Shown one piece after another: positions 16,717 to 25,523 of a stretch of DNA of 48,575 nucleotides. The position numbers were made by a program, and so were the translations under genes. The stretch is from contig ONOQ01000018.1 of NCBI GenBank assembly GCA_900319485.1, positions 1-48,575 of the forward strand. The letters are read 5' to 3'. The notes below the pieces were generated by a model. It searched no databases, was not told where the DNA came from, and saw nothing but the letters and a program-made list of their open reading frames with translations. The DNA comes from an uncultured Bacteroidales bacterium (GTDB lineage: Bacteria > Bacteroidota > Bacteroidia > Bacteroidales > UBA932). How positions within the stretch are numbered: the stretch's first letter is position 1; each line of letters opens with the position of its first letter.

Positions 16717-17064
16717 ATGGATGATATAAAGTGGATGACCGACAGCGCAATCCTAGATAAGATTGGAGAACATATTAAAGAGTGGAGGCTTGAGATGAAT
16801 TTCTCTCAAGTTCATTTGGCGAATAAAACCCAATTGAGCATAGCAACCATTTATCAGATAGAAAGCGGTAAAGGGACATCTCTTCAGAACTTGATTAAAG
16901 TCCTTCGCATTCTTGACCGTCTGGACGCCCTCTCTCAGTTCCTTCAGGAGAAGGAAATATCACCTCTGGAATTCCAAAAACTGGAATCCGGAATTAAGCA
17001 ACGTAAACGCGCATCAAAATCCAAGAGCAATGATACAGGCAATAACGGTACTCCTTTATGGTAG
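16717..17064 (+). CDS. hipB: HipB-like helix-turn-helix antitoxin/repressor
   Basis: This 115-residue XRE-type DNA-binding protein has its helix-turn-helix at about residues 16-70: LEMNFSQVHLANKTQLSIAT, then IYQIESGKG and LIKVLRILDRLDAL. The C-terminal tail is basic and rich in lysine and serine. The ATG at 16717 follows the promoter; longer upstream readings would run through the terminator and promoter and are rejected. It overlaps hipA by 35 bases. As in other hipBA modules it probably represses the operon and holds the kinase inactive. The DNA here is clearly AT-richer than its surroundings (the 60 bases from 16801 contain about 35% G+C). Confidence 0.85.
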   Translation: MDDIKWMTDSAILDKIGEHIKEWRLEMNFSQVHLANKTQLSIATIYQIESGKGTSLQNLIKVLRILDRLDALSQFLQEKEISPLEFQKLESGIKQRKRASKSKSNDTGNNGTPLW

Positions 17065-18349
17065 GCCAATCGGGGCACTGAGGTTACGTGAAAACGGATA
17101 CTGCGATTTTGAATACACCGATGCTTTCAGGGCAAGCGGGCTTCAGCCGTCTCCACTTATGATGCCAACCGACGGAAGGCGGGTATACAGTTTCCCTAAC
17201 CTTAGTCGAGACACATTCAATGGTCTTCCAGGTATGGTGGCCGATTCATTGCCGGACAGTTTTGGACAGGCACTCTTAAACCAATGGCTTACGCTCCATT
17301 CTCGTGATGAGGGGCAGGCAAATGCTTTGGAGAAACTTTCTTTCCAGGGGCAGCGCTGTATGGGAGCATTGGAGTACCAACCTTCACGCGAGACATATAT
17401 GAACGAAAGTTCCCTGATTGAATTGGATGCCTTGGTGGAGACTGCCCGGCAAGCCCTTGCGTCAAAAGAAGGATTCAAAGCCTGCCTTGAGGACAAAGAA
17501 CAGGCTATATTGGAGATTCTTAAAATAGGAACTTCTGCTGGAGGGCAACGGGCGAAAGCGGTTATTGCTTTAAATGATGCCACAAAGGAAATACGGTCCG
17601 GACAAGTTCCGGCACCGGATGGCTTTGATTACTGGTTGCTAAAGTTTGATGGCTTTGACTCAAATGGGCATCCTGTCAATCCGGCGAACTATGGGCGGAT
17701 TGAATATGCCTTTTCCCGTTGTGTACAAGATGCCGGAATTGAGATGACTGAATGTCGCCTTATCCGTGAGAACGGAAGAGCGCATTTCATGACCAAACGC
17801 TTTGACCGGAAAAACGGTCAGAAGGTACATATGCAAACTCTATGTGGCCTGACGCATTATGATTTTCAAAAGCCTGGCGCATATTCGTATGAGCAGGTAT
17901 TCAGGACAATGCGCTTGATCAACCTGGATTATCTGCAAGGAGAAGAAATGTTCAGAAGGATGCTGTTCAACATACTTAGTGTAAATATGGATGACCATAC
18001 CAAGAACATCTCTTTTTTGATGGAAAGAAATGGTATTTGGAGGCTTTCCCCGGCTTATGATATGGGATTCAGTTACAATCCCAACGGCCAGTGGGCAAAT
18101 GCTCATCAGTTATCCGTCAATGGCAAGCGTGACAATATAACAAACAAGGACATACTTGACGTTGCCTCCGCTCAAAGCATCAAGCAACCGGAAGAAATAC
18201 TCGAACAAGTAGATGAGGCTGTTTCGCATTTTGATAAGTATGCTTCTGAGGAGGGTGTTCCTTCAGATGAGATAAAGCACATTACAGGGATAATCAAACA
18301 AAAAAGGGAACCTCTGTTCCCATCAAAGATTTATCCTGTCAAGTCATAA
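17030..18349 (+). CDS. hipA: HipA-like serine/threonine kinase toxin
   Basis: This 439-residue kinase of the HipA family phosphorylates glutamyl-tRNA synthetase in the best-studied case and can induce dormancy. The N-terminal coupling domain opens with ITVLLYGRPIGALRLRENG. The kinase domain has the nucleotide loop region SAGGQRAKAVIALND, DYWLLKFDG, the catalytic NMDDHTKNISF and the metal-binding LSPAYDMGF. Both key aspartates and the asparagine are present, so the kinase looks active. The ATG at 17030 gives the normal family length; the open frame extends further left only inside hipB. Base composition and codon choice differ from the neighbours, suggesting transfer. Confidence 0.9.
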   Translation: MIQAITVLLYGRPIGALRLRENGYCDFEYTDAFRASGLQPSPLMMPTDGRRVYSFPNLSRDTFNGLPGMVADSLPDSFGQALLNQWLTLHSRDEGQANALEKLSFQGQRCMGALEYQPSRETYMNESSLIELDALVETARQALASKEGFKACLEDKEQAILEILKIGTSAGGQRAKAVIALNDATKEIRSGQVPAPDGFDYWLLKFDGFDSNGHPVNPANYGRIEYAFSRCVQDAGIEMTECRLIRENGRAHFMTKRFDRKNGQKVHMQTLCGLTHYDFQKPGAYSYEQVFRTMRLINLDYLQGEEMFRRMLFNILSVNMDDHTKNISFLMERNGIWRLSPAYDMGFSYNPNGQWANAHQLSVNGKRDNITNKDILDVASAQSIKQPEEILEQVDEAVSHFDKYASEEGVPSDEIKHITGIIKQKREPLFPSKIYPVKS

Positions 18350-18357
18350 TAAGGAAT

Positions 18358-18693
18358 ATGGACAAAAAGGAAATACTTGAGTTGTATGGAGAGGATGCTC
18401 TCCGTGTAGACCATTATGGCAAGGTATACCGGGATCTTCGGAAGCGGGTTAACCGTGCCGATGTAGCCGTAAGGGGGCTGCTCCATAATCTTGACCGCAT
18501 TGCAGAGTTGGAGCAGTACCTGGATTCCGGTGAGTGGCTGAAGGATTTTGAGGCCGATGAAAGGGGAGAGTTCTCCCCGGAGATCTGCCGGGACGCTATG
18601 ACCGAGGATGCTGTGTATGAGTTGCTTGAGGATGTGGGAGAGTTACGGAAGGAGATGAGCCGTTTTGTGCGGGCTACAAAACCTAAAGTTTGA
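18358..18693 (+). CDS. DUF4298-family small protein
   Basis: This 111-residue acidic, probably cytoplasmic helical protein has no signal or membrane segment. The SGEWLKDFEADERGEFSPE segment and the following acidic helix (EDAVYELLEDVGEL) match my recollection of DUF4298, a family without known function. It starts eight bases after hipA and is co-directional, but its G+C content is closer to the host genes than to hipBA, so it may be a host gene that hipBA landed beside. Its stop lies eight bases from the convergent PreA-like gene. I assign no function. Confidence 0.7.
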   Translation: MDKKEILELYGEDALRVDHYGKVYRDLRKRVNRADVAVRGLLHNLDRIAELEQYLDSGEWLKDFEADERGEFSPEICRDAMTEDAVYELLEDVGELRKEMSRFVRATKPKV

Positions 18694-18701
18694 CTTTGAT
18701 A

Positions 18702-20144
18702 CTACGGTTTTTTCACCCTCTTTGCCGATGAAATGGCCCCAACCGGGCACACAAGGCGGCAAAGGTGGCAGCCAACGCACTTGGGGCCGATGAACTGGGG
18801 CTTACGGGTCTCCTCATTGAATACAAGGGCCTGGTGGCCGCCGTCTGAGCAGGAGATTGTGCACCTGCCGCAGCCTATGCATTTTGAGGAGTCGAACTTT
18901 GGATAGACAATTGTGCTGCGGTCAAGGTCTGAAGGCAGCAGGAACGACGGAAGGCGTTCTCCCACAATGTCCGAGAGGCGCTTGATGCCTTTATCGGCCA
19001 TATAATTCTGAAGGCCGGGGATGAGGTCCTCAATGATGCGGTAGCCGTACTGCATAACGGCAGTGCACACCTGGACGTTGCGGCAGCCAAGCTGGATGAA
19101 CTCCAGGGCGTCACGCCAGGTTTCTATGCCTCCCACGCCGCTGTACTCTATGTTTTTCATCATAGGGTTGAGGACCATCGAGAGGATGTGGCGGAGGGCG
19201 ATGGGTTTCACTGCCCTTCCGGAATAACCTGATCCTGTCTGGTGGCCGCTTACCTCCGACCCGTCTCCCATTGTGATGCTCTTTATGGTATTGATGGCCG
19301 ATATAGCATCGGCCCCGGCAAAGTATGCACCCATTGCAGGGCTGGAGATGTGTGAGATATTGGGCGTCATCTTGGGGATAACGGGAATGGAGACGCTACG
19401 CTTGACGTAGGCTGTGAAAAATGTCACAAGTTCCGGGTCCTGGCCAACGTCACTCCCCATACCCGCCTCACGCATCTGGGGGCAGGAGAAATTGAGTTCC
19501 ACGGCATCACAGCCGGCATTTTCTGCCATTTTTGCAAGTTCTATCCACTCCTCTTCCTTCTGCCCCATAATGGAGGCGATTATTATCTTGGAGGGGTAGT
19601 TCCGTTTCAGGCGCCGGAGGATGTCAAAGTCCAGGTCTACGGGGTTCTCGCTTAACTGCTCCATATTGCGGAATCCATAGAAGTCTCCCTTCTTTCCGCT
19701 CTGGTAGACGGCGTCAAAACGGGGGGATACCTCCTTGATCTCCTGCATGCAGATGGTCTTGTAGAACACGCCGCCCCAGCCGGCTTCCAGGGCACGCGCA
19801 ACCATCTCATAGTTTGTGCATACGGCCGATGAAGCCAGGAAGAAAGGGTTTTCGCAGCGGATGCCGCAGAAGTCTATCTCAAGGCTGGGAAGAGGCCTGG
19901 AGGGGGCCTCCGGGAGAGCCTTCGCTATCTCACGGATGCGGATGGGGAAGTCGTAGTGGATGCAGGCTTTCTCTGCCGCTTCAAGGTCTTCTTCCGTGCA
20001 GCCCGACACCCATTTTCGGGCAATTGCCTGGTTTTCAAAACGTATGGCGCGGATTGCTCTGGCGGGGTCACCGCCCTTGCAGGCCTTGCTGCAGGGGGCA
20101 TCGGCACAGAGAAGGCATCTGGAGGCTTCTTCAAGTATATTCAT
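18702..20144 (-). CDS. PreA-like dihydropyrimidine dehydrogenase family flavoprotein with N-terminal Fe-S segment
   Basis: The 480-residue protein combines three parts. Residues 1-25 hold C10, C13, C18 and C22, with the same spacing and context (RCLLCADAPC) as the first iron-sulfur ligands of mammalian dihydropyrimidine dehydrogenase. A dihydroorotate-dehydrogenase-like FMN barrel follows (LEIDFCGIRCENPFFLASSA, ELNFSCPQMREAGMG, IPKMTPNISHI). Last come two 4Fe-4S motifs (CIGCGRCTISC and CVGCHLCRLVCPVGA). The FAD/NADPH domains of PreT or DPD are absent. The active-site loop reads GSDVGQDPEL where DPD has an ACGQDPEL-type loop, so the catalytic cysteine is replaced by valine (V233). It may use a different substrate. 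The ATG at 20144 is preferred; a start at 20192 would add sixteen unlike residues. Confidence 0.82.
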   Translation of the reverse strand: MNILEEASRCLLCADAPCSKACKGGDPARAIRAIRFENQAIARKWVSGCTEEDLEAAEKACIHYDFPIRIREIAKALPEAPSRPLPSLEIDFCGIRCENPFFLASSAVCTNYEMVARALEAGWGGVFYKTICMQEIKEVSPRFDAVYQSGKKGDFYGFRNMEQLSENPVDLDFDILRRLKRNYPSKIIIASIMGQKEEEWIELAKMAENAGCDAVELNFSCPQMREAGMGSDVGQDPELVTFFTAYVKRSVSIPVIPKMTPNISHISSPAMGAYFAGADAISAINTIKSITMGDGSEVSGHQTGSGYSGRAVKPIALRHILSMVLNPMMKNIEYSGVGGIETWRDALEFIQLGCRNVQVCTAVMQYGYRIIEDLIPGLQNYMADKGIKRLSDIVGERLPSFLLPSDLDRSTIVYPKFDSSKCIGCGRCTISCSDGGHQALVFNEETRKPQFIGPKCVGCHLCRLVCPVGAISSAKRVKKP

Positions 20145-20230
20145 TGCTGTAGTTTTAGTCGCACTAAGATAGGCATTTTTTTGCAACTTCACAGAAACTA
20201 TTGAATAATGGCTCTTTCTGCTTAGCGCCT

Positions 20231-20782
20231 TTACGGCAGCAGGGCGGTGAGGCGGAGGCCGGCGGCAGGGCGGAGCGTGGCCGTGAGTTCCGCCGTGAGG
20301 GCTACGCCAACGCGAAGGCCGCCGATGCGGAGGTCTGCGCCAAGGCCGGCGCTGAGGAAGGGGCCGTCGGCGCGGCCAGGGGAGGGCACCTGGCCCGGGG
20401 AAAGGGCCTCGGGGGGGATCCTGAGGCGGTATCCGGCACTGAGGGAGACCGACGGCCGGACGGCGCGTTCTTCTTTCAGGAATAGGTACTGGGCACCAAG
20501 GCGGAAGAGTGCCCCGTTGGAGGTATCGGCCCTCCAGCCGTTCCCGGTGATGGTCATTACGCTTCGGAAACCGCCGATGGTTCCGGTGAGCCTCAGGCTC
20601 TCCAGGATGTCGTAGGAGATACCGGCTTCAAGGGCGTAGAAAAGGGTTGAGGGGCTCTCCTTAGTGCCGGTGCCGATGATTACGGACGGGCCGCCCTCAA
20701 GGAGGAAGTGCCCCTTCTGCTGGCAAAGGGCCTGGCCGCTCAAAATGCTCAGAGAAAGCAGCAGCAGTATTTTTTTCATCAT
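20231..20782 (-). CDS. Small outer-membrane beta-barrel protein, end of fimbrial operon
   Basis: I do not recognise a named family. The 183-residue protein has a signal peptide (KKILLLLSLSILSGQALC) and then alternating glycine and aromatic or hydrophobic segments (FLLEGGPSVIIG, LRLTGTIGGF, VSLSAGYRLRI, FLSAGLGADLRIG). This pattern suggests an eight-stranded outer-membrane barrel of the OmpW/porin-like type. It starts one base after the 1209-residue tip-like protein ends, so it is the last gene of the fimbrial operon. The G+C content is high near its 3' end. A role in anchoring or exporting the fimbria is only a guess from position. Confidence 0.65.
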   Translation of the reverse strand: MMKKILLLLSLSILSGQALCQQKGHFLLEGGPSVIIGTGTKESPSTLFYALEAGISYDILESLRLTGTIGGFRSVMTITGNGWRADTSNGALFRLGAQYLFLKEERAVRPSVSLSAGYRLRIPPEALSPGQVPSPGRADGPFLSAGLGADLRIGGLRVGVALTAELTATLRPAAGLRLTALLP

Positions 20783-20783
20783 A

Positions 20784-23700
20784 TCAAGGTATTAGATTTC
20801 CCGGCAGCCAGAAGGAGTCAGACACTCCGAATGCGCGGTTCATCCTGTGCGAGTCGATGACATTCTCATCCCGGTAAGACCCGGAGACAGATCCGCCAAG
20901 GGCGTCGTGGATGTCGCTTGCCGATATTGTCATATAGTCGTCGTCATAGGAATCCCACGCAACTCTGTAATAGGGCTTTGTAGGATCATATAGTTTCAGG
21001 TACTCCTGCTGGGTCCTTCGGGGATCATAGTAGGCTGTTCTCATAGATGAAGAGCCGCCCATGGCGCTTCCAAAGTACAGCCAGCCGCCGGAGTACTCAA
21101 AAGTCCTGTAAACAATGTAGCGGGTGTCATACTGGTTTATGGGAGAGAGTGCGGCCACATTCTTCTTCCAGTCAAAGCGCACCCTGGCGTATTTCCCCAG
21201 CGTAAGATAGTCCGATACCACCTCCGATGTTTCTCCGTTTACGGTTACCCCGCCGTTGAAGCGGAACTGCGGCCGGTTCCAGACCGCGACGCTCCTCATA
21301 GAGTACACAAAGTCTGAATGGTGACCGTGATGTCCCAGCCCGAAGCTTATCCGGGATGATACGATGGGACCGGCGTACTGCAGTTCATACCAGGAATACT
21401 CCCCGTTTGCCGTTACTTTTTTGGGCGAGTCATATACAATCACCTTGTTCTGGAGAAGACAGGCACGGTCACTCACTCCGCTTTCGCAGTCCCAGAGAGC
21501 AGTGTATGAACTTGTCAGGGAATGGTACCAGTGTTCCGCGGTGTTCGTGGCCTTGTAGAATTCCTCCGAAGGGTTGACGGCGTTGATGCCGTTAGCGGCT
21601 GAGGCGTCGGTGCTCACTATGCTTGTGAGGGTGCCGCTGCCCATTATCTCATCAAGGGACGGCGCATACAGGTATGGGATGAACCTTGAAAAGTTTCCGT
21701 TGCTGAAAGGCGTGGTTATGCTGGTGAGGTAGTTCTTCTGGACATACTGGTAGCCTGCATAAATCGTAAACTCCCTCACAACGTCCACATACGCCCATAT
21801 GGCTTCAAGAGTATCACCGCTGTTGACGTTCTCCAGTATCACACCAATTTTCAGAGTGCCGTAGTTGTGAAGGTCGTTCGCCACTTCGATGCCGATGGTG
21901 TCATATATGTTTATCCCGTTTGCAAAGAGGGTTGAGGGCGGATAACCTCCTGCGCCTGTGCCGACTGTAGGGCAGGGGAGAATCGCCGGCCATCCTACAC
22001 CCTCCCTGTACGGATAGGAGACATAGTGTCCGCCGAAATTTGCGGATATGCACGGCGTTCCGGCGTTGCCGTCCACGGTAATGGAAAAATGGCAGTCTAT
22101 ATGATCATAGTCCTGTTCGGAAGTTATATTCCACCAGTCGTTCCTGGGGTTTGAAAGCCTGAGCATAAATCCGTCACTGCTTAGAAACTGGCTCACCGAA
22201 TTCCTCTGAAGTTTTACGTCATACATTTTACTGTAATACATCCAGTAGCCTATGGAAAGGCTGTCGTAGTCACAGAGGGCATACGTCCATTTGAAATAGT
22301 TGACCGTTGTTCCGCTGAGGACGGTCTCCACATCTTCTCCGTCATAATCCAGGTTGAGGAAATCACCGTCAAGTTCAGTAAGGTGCCAGTAGTGCCCCGA
22401 CACCATATCCAGGCCATATCCGCCCAGGTCAGATGCTTCCACCGCGGGCTTTACCCCCGCGCCTTCATATATGGCGTACGGCTCAAAATACACCGCTCCC
22501 TGGTAGCCGCGTATGTCTATGTCATATATCGCAGATCCATAGTGATGGTCCACTTCTCCGGAGGCCCCGTTGTTGACATATGGCGCCGATGTGCCTGTGA
22601 TGGCCCTTACCATAAGCGAAGACGTTGCCGTTACATCGATGTTTTCAGAAAGACTGTTCCCAAGAACGGTGTTCAATATGTCCACTTTCTGCACTCTGGA
22701 GTGGCTCTCCGTGTTGAGGAGTGTGAAACTGAGCGTAAGTTTTGTAGGATTGGAGAGCGGAGACGGCCTTGCGGAAATGCCTGTCAGTTTGACTCCCTCA
22801 AAGTAGGCCGGGGCCGATCCTCCGGAAGTCCTTATCCCAAGACTGCCGGTCACAAGTTGGAGGTTTGAGGCTGAGTAGATTTGATTTGGATTGCCGGCGT
22901 AAATGGCGTCCCAGTCCCTTGACGGGTCTATCTGTCTCAGCAGTTTAAGGTGGTCTGTCCGGCTCAATTCCGTCGTTAGCGTGAATCTTTCAAACTGTAT
23001 ACGCCTTGAAGGAACGGATACGGTAAGCACAAGAGGAGTGGCGATTCCCACGGAGACTTCGTCCCGGATATTTCCGTCGGCGGAACCTCCTGCAGCCACT
23101 ACAAGCCCTTCTGCGGCACTGCTCACTGCGGTAAAAGTGGCGGAGCCGCTGAATGGATAAGCAGTCCTTCCGGAAGGATTGTCCCCCTGCCACTCTATGT
23201 CCGACGCCAGGTAAAGATCCCCCGTTACGGCCCCGCCCCTAAGGCAGGAGGTGACTATCTCGGGCCCTGTCAGGGAGGTCTCAAAAGGTATGGTGACGCT
23301 CTCTCCCGGCGCTATGGAAAGCGTGTTTGTATTGGTCCATTCAAAGCCGTCCTGGGGCGCTCCCAGTTTGAGGACTATTGACCGGCAGGTGTTGCGGATT
23401 ATGTTGAAGCCGGTTTTCATTTCCGATCCTTCCGCTGAATCCAGATAAATCCTGTACCCGAAACGGCGCTGCCCGTAGCCGGGCTTCGTGGCCGATACAT
23501 TTATCTTGAGGTATGAGCAGTTGTCCACCCTGCTGCCAAGGTCCATGGCAACGCTGCTCCATCGGCCTGCGCTTTCCTGCACCCTCTGGCAGTTCTCAAG
23601 GAAGTAGTAGGTGACTGCCCTTGAGCGGCCGGCGGCATCCCGGAAATTCAGGTCGGCGAGGTCCTCGCTTGTCGAGGAGTCCACGGACGCGAACTTTGAT

Positions 23701-24413
23701 GGATCCGTCTGCCTGAAGCCGTTGTCCGTTCCGGTGTAGAAATACGGAACCTCGGTGTTGGAACGCGCGCCGGTGACCGAGGCCGCGGTGACGGTCCACC
23801 CTTCATCGGCCCAGCCGCTCACGTCCAGCGTTATGTCAAATTTGGCGAAAAGCCGCTTTACAGGTATGCTGAGGGCAGGGTTTTCCGGGTCCAGCGTTAC
23901 GGTTACCATCCCCGTCATCGGCATATTGTACTCCCTGTATTCAAGGTCTATGAGGTCGCTTGCCGATGCGCAGGTGTACCTCAGCGCCAAAAGGTCGTCC
24001 TTCGAATACCGGCTGAGTCCGTATGCCCACCTGTCCAGTTCCCGCTTGACGTCTTCCACGGCGTTCACCACTGCCAGGACCTCTATGGGCGCTCCGGCAG
24101 GAAGAGTCCAGTCGAAGGTCTTTCCGGTTGTGTAAACGGCCGCCGGAGCCCCGTTCACAGTGCAGGGCTCACCGGCATCGGCGCCATCGGCCCAGAAGGC
24201 GAAGAGGTAGGCCTCCGTGAAGTTCTCAACTCCCGGGGTTGCAACGGATTTCGTGACGGCGGAGGTGTCCACGGCCGATAATCCCACGCGGACGTTGACT
24301 GTCCTCCCGGCCTCGCGGGCTGGCGGGACGTCGGGAAAAGGAGTCTCTGTCTCTCGGCATCCGGCGGCCCACAGGGCGGCAATGGTTAAAAGCGGTATCA
24401 GGGTGTGTTTCAT
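20784..24413 (-). CDS. Giant DUF4906-like fimbrial tip lipoprotein
   Basis: This 1209-residue lipoprotein (lipobox LWAAGC) is the largest protein of the fimbrial operon. The first 350 residues look like fimbrillin domains: a conserved opening strand (RTVNVRVGLSAVDTSAVTKS), FTEAYLFAFWADG and IPVKRLFAKFDITLDVSGW, which echoes the VKRL strand in the two other fimbrillins. The remaining 850 residues are rich in tyrosine, serine, glycine and aspartate, with segments such as WNRPQFRFNGGVTV and the C-terminal NRAFGVSDSFWLPGNLIP. They contain no membrane helix. Large DUF4906-type proteins at this position are thought to form adhesive tips. It begins six bases after the accessory fimbrillin. Confidence 0.75.
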   Translation of the reverse strand: MKHTLIPLLTIAALWAAGCRETETPFPDVPPAREAGRTVNVRVGLSAVDTSAVTKSVATPGVENFTEAYLFAFWADGADAGEPCTVNGAPAAVYTTGKTFDWTLPAGAPIEVLAVVNAVEDVKRELDRWAYGLSRYSKDDLLALRYTCASASDLIDLEYREYNMPMTGMVTVTLDPENPALSIPVKRLFAKFDITLDVSGWADEGWTVTAASVTGARSNTEVPYFYTGTDNGFRQTDPSKFASVDSSTSEDLADLNFRDAAGRSRAVTYYFLENCQRVQESAGRWSSVAMDLGSRVDNCSYLKINVSATKPGYGQRRFGYRIYLDSAEGSEMKTGFNIIRNTCRSIVLKLGAPQDGFEWTNTNTLSIAPGESVTIPFETSLTGPEIVTSCLRGGAVTGDLYLASDIEWQGDNPSGRTAYPFSGSATFTAVSSAAEGLVVAAGGSADGNIRDEVSVGIATPLVLTVSVPSRRIQFERFTLTTELSRTDHLKLLRQIDPSRDWDAIYAGNPNQIYSASNLQLVTGSLGIRTSGGSAPAYFEGVKLTGISARPSPLSNPTKLTLSFTLLNTESHSRVQKVDILNTVLGNSLSENIDVTATSSLMVRAITGTSAPYVNNGASGEVDHHYGSAIYDIDIRGYQGAVYFEPYAIYEGAGVKPAVEASDLGGYGLDMVSGHYWHLTELDGDFLNLDYDGEDVETVLSGTTVNYFKWTYALCDYDSLSIGYWMYYSKMYDVKLQRNSVSQFLSSDGFMLRLSNPRNDWWNITSEQDYDHIDCHFSITVDGNAGTPCISANFGGHYVSYPYREGVGWPAILPCPTVGTGAGGYPPSTLFANGINIYDTIGIEVANDLHNYGTLKIGVILENVNSGDTLEAIWAYVDVVREFTIYAGYQYVQKNYLTSITTPFSNGNFSRFIPYLYAPSLDEIMGSGTLTSIVSTDASAANGINAVNPSEEFYKATNTAEHWYHSLTSSYTALWDCESGVSDRACLLQNKVIVYDSPKKVTANGEYSWYELQYAGPIVSSRISFGLGHHGHHSDFVYSMRSVAVWNRPQFRFNGGVTVNGETSEVVSDYLTLGKYARVRFDWKKNVAALSPINQYDTRYIVYRTFEYSGGWLYFGSAMGGSSSMRTAYYDPRRTQQEYLKLYDPTKPYYRVAWDSYDDDYMTISASDIHDALGGSVSGSYRDENVIDSHRMNRAFGVSDSFWLPGNLIP

Positions 24414-24419
24414 CTTGGT

Positions 24420-25508
24420 CTAATCCAGTATTATGCTTCCGGCCCCGTCCCAGGAGTCGTCTATGACGGGCTGAAGGTCAACATCTATTATGTCCGGGTC
24501 TATATCTATGATCTCGGGGTCATTGGAGCCCCTTCCGTGAATGACTACGTTTGATGCGGCGTAGATGCGGTTTCTCCCCATTGAAGGTACGTTTATGGCA
24601 TAGTATACAACGTCGTCGCCAATCGACGCCTCAATGACAAGCCGCGTGCAGCGCCTGGTCCACGCCCCCATCGTCCTTATGTCCTGAGCCTCAGTCGTGG
24701 GGTTGGGGAAGGCGTAGAAAGAGTGGCTGCCGGTATACGGATTTCCGGCCGATACCACGGCGTTTATGCCCCTGTCTCCAAGAAGGGCGTCCATCCCGGC
24801 GTCGGCCGGTTCTCCACGGTGCCATCCGCCGGTATTGTACCAGGCGGATCGAGTTTCCGACAGCCCGGGGAAAGTGTAATCGGCCCCGTAGGAAGTTGTC
24901 CTGTAGGCGTTTGTGACGAATACCCCTCGCAGGGTGAAAGTCTTTGAGGCAAGGTGGGGCTTAAGCGAAAAGTCCACCCTGAGACCCCTCAGGTCTATCC
25001 TTGAAACAAGGCGTTTTACGTTAATCGTGACCGGTGAAGTCTCGCCCTCGGAGGGAGTAAGGAATGCGTCCCCAAACATAATGAGGGCATCTTTCCTGTT
25101 GTCTCCAAGGTAGGCTGCCCGCCCGGTCAGGTCCCCGGGGGCGCGGACCGTGGACGGGTCAAATCCGCCCACCCCTCCGGTAGGGTAATTTACTATCGCA
25201 TAGCAGGTGTAGTGCTGCCCCGCCACGAGTTGCAGGGCCAGGGGAGTCCCGGATTCGGAACTGTCCCAGCGGAAGTTCCCGGTCCTGTCATTGAAAGCGA
25301 AGACCGCCCACCGGCCGATGGCGCTCTCGTCATTGTCCGTAACTCCCGTAATCTTTGTCTTTTCCGCTCCTGATGCGGAAAAGACTACCGTCACAAGGAG
25401 GGAATCGGCCCCCGGAAAGAGGTCAGGAGCCGTGTCTTCCGGCTGGTACGGGACAGCGCAGGAAACCGCGCCTGCAAGTGAAAGGATTATGGAAAGAAAG
25501 TGTTTCAT
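24420..25508 (-). CDS. Fimbrillin-like accessory (tip) subunit, lipoprotein
   Basis: This 362-residue lipoprotein (signal ending LAGAVSC) has the two-domain look of Mfa-type fimbrial subunits. The first strand is SLLVTVVFSASGAEKTKITG. WAVFAFNDRTGNFRWDS corresponds to the variable loop, VNVKRL-like strand ITVNVKRLVSRIDLRGLRVDF lies in the middle region (written here as its key part, VKRLVSRIDLRG), and FTLRGVFVTNAYRT follows. A repetitive acidic stretch (IIDIDPDIIDVDLQPVID) precedes a C-terminal SWDGAGSIILD, which resembles the C-terminal strand of the major subunit. It lies between the FimB/Mfa2-like anchor and the giant tip-like protein. Acting as an adaptor or minor subunit is an inference. 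Confidence 0.72.
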   Translation of the reverse strand: MKHFLSIILSLAGAVSCAVPYQPEDTAPDLFPGADSLLVTVVFSASGAEKTKITGVTDNDESAIGRWAVFAFNDRTGNFRWDSSESGTPLALQLVAGQHYTCYAIVNYPTGGVGGFDPSTVRAPGDLTGRAAYLGDNRKDALIMFGDAFLTPSEGETSPVTINVKRLVSRIDLRGLRVDFSLKPHLASKTFTLRGVFVTNAYRTTSYGADYTFPGLSETRSAWYNTGGWHRGEPADAGMDALLGDRGINAVVSAGNPYTGSHSFYAFPNPTTEAQDIRTMGAWTRRCTRLVIEASIGDDVVYYAINVPSMGRNRIYAASNVVIHGRGSNDPEIIDIDPDIIDVDLQPVIDDSWDGAGSIILD

Positions 25509-25523
25509 ATAGTTATCCGTTTG

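Noticed and set aside
16913-17029. Extended start for the hipA frame
   Set aside because: It lies inside the hipB coding region and adds residues unlike HipA; the ATG at 17030 gives the normal length.
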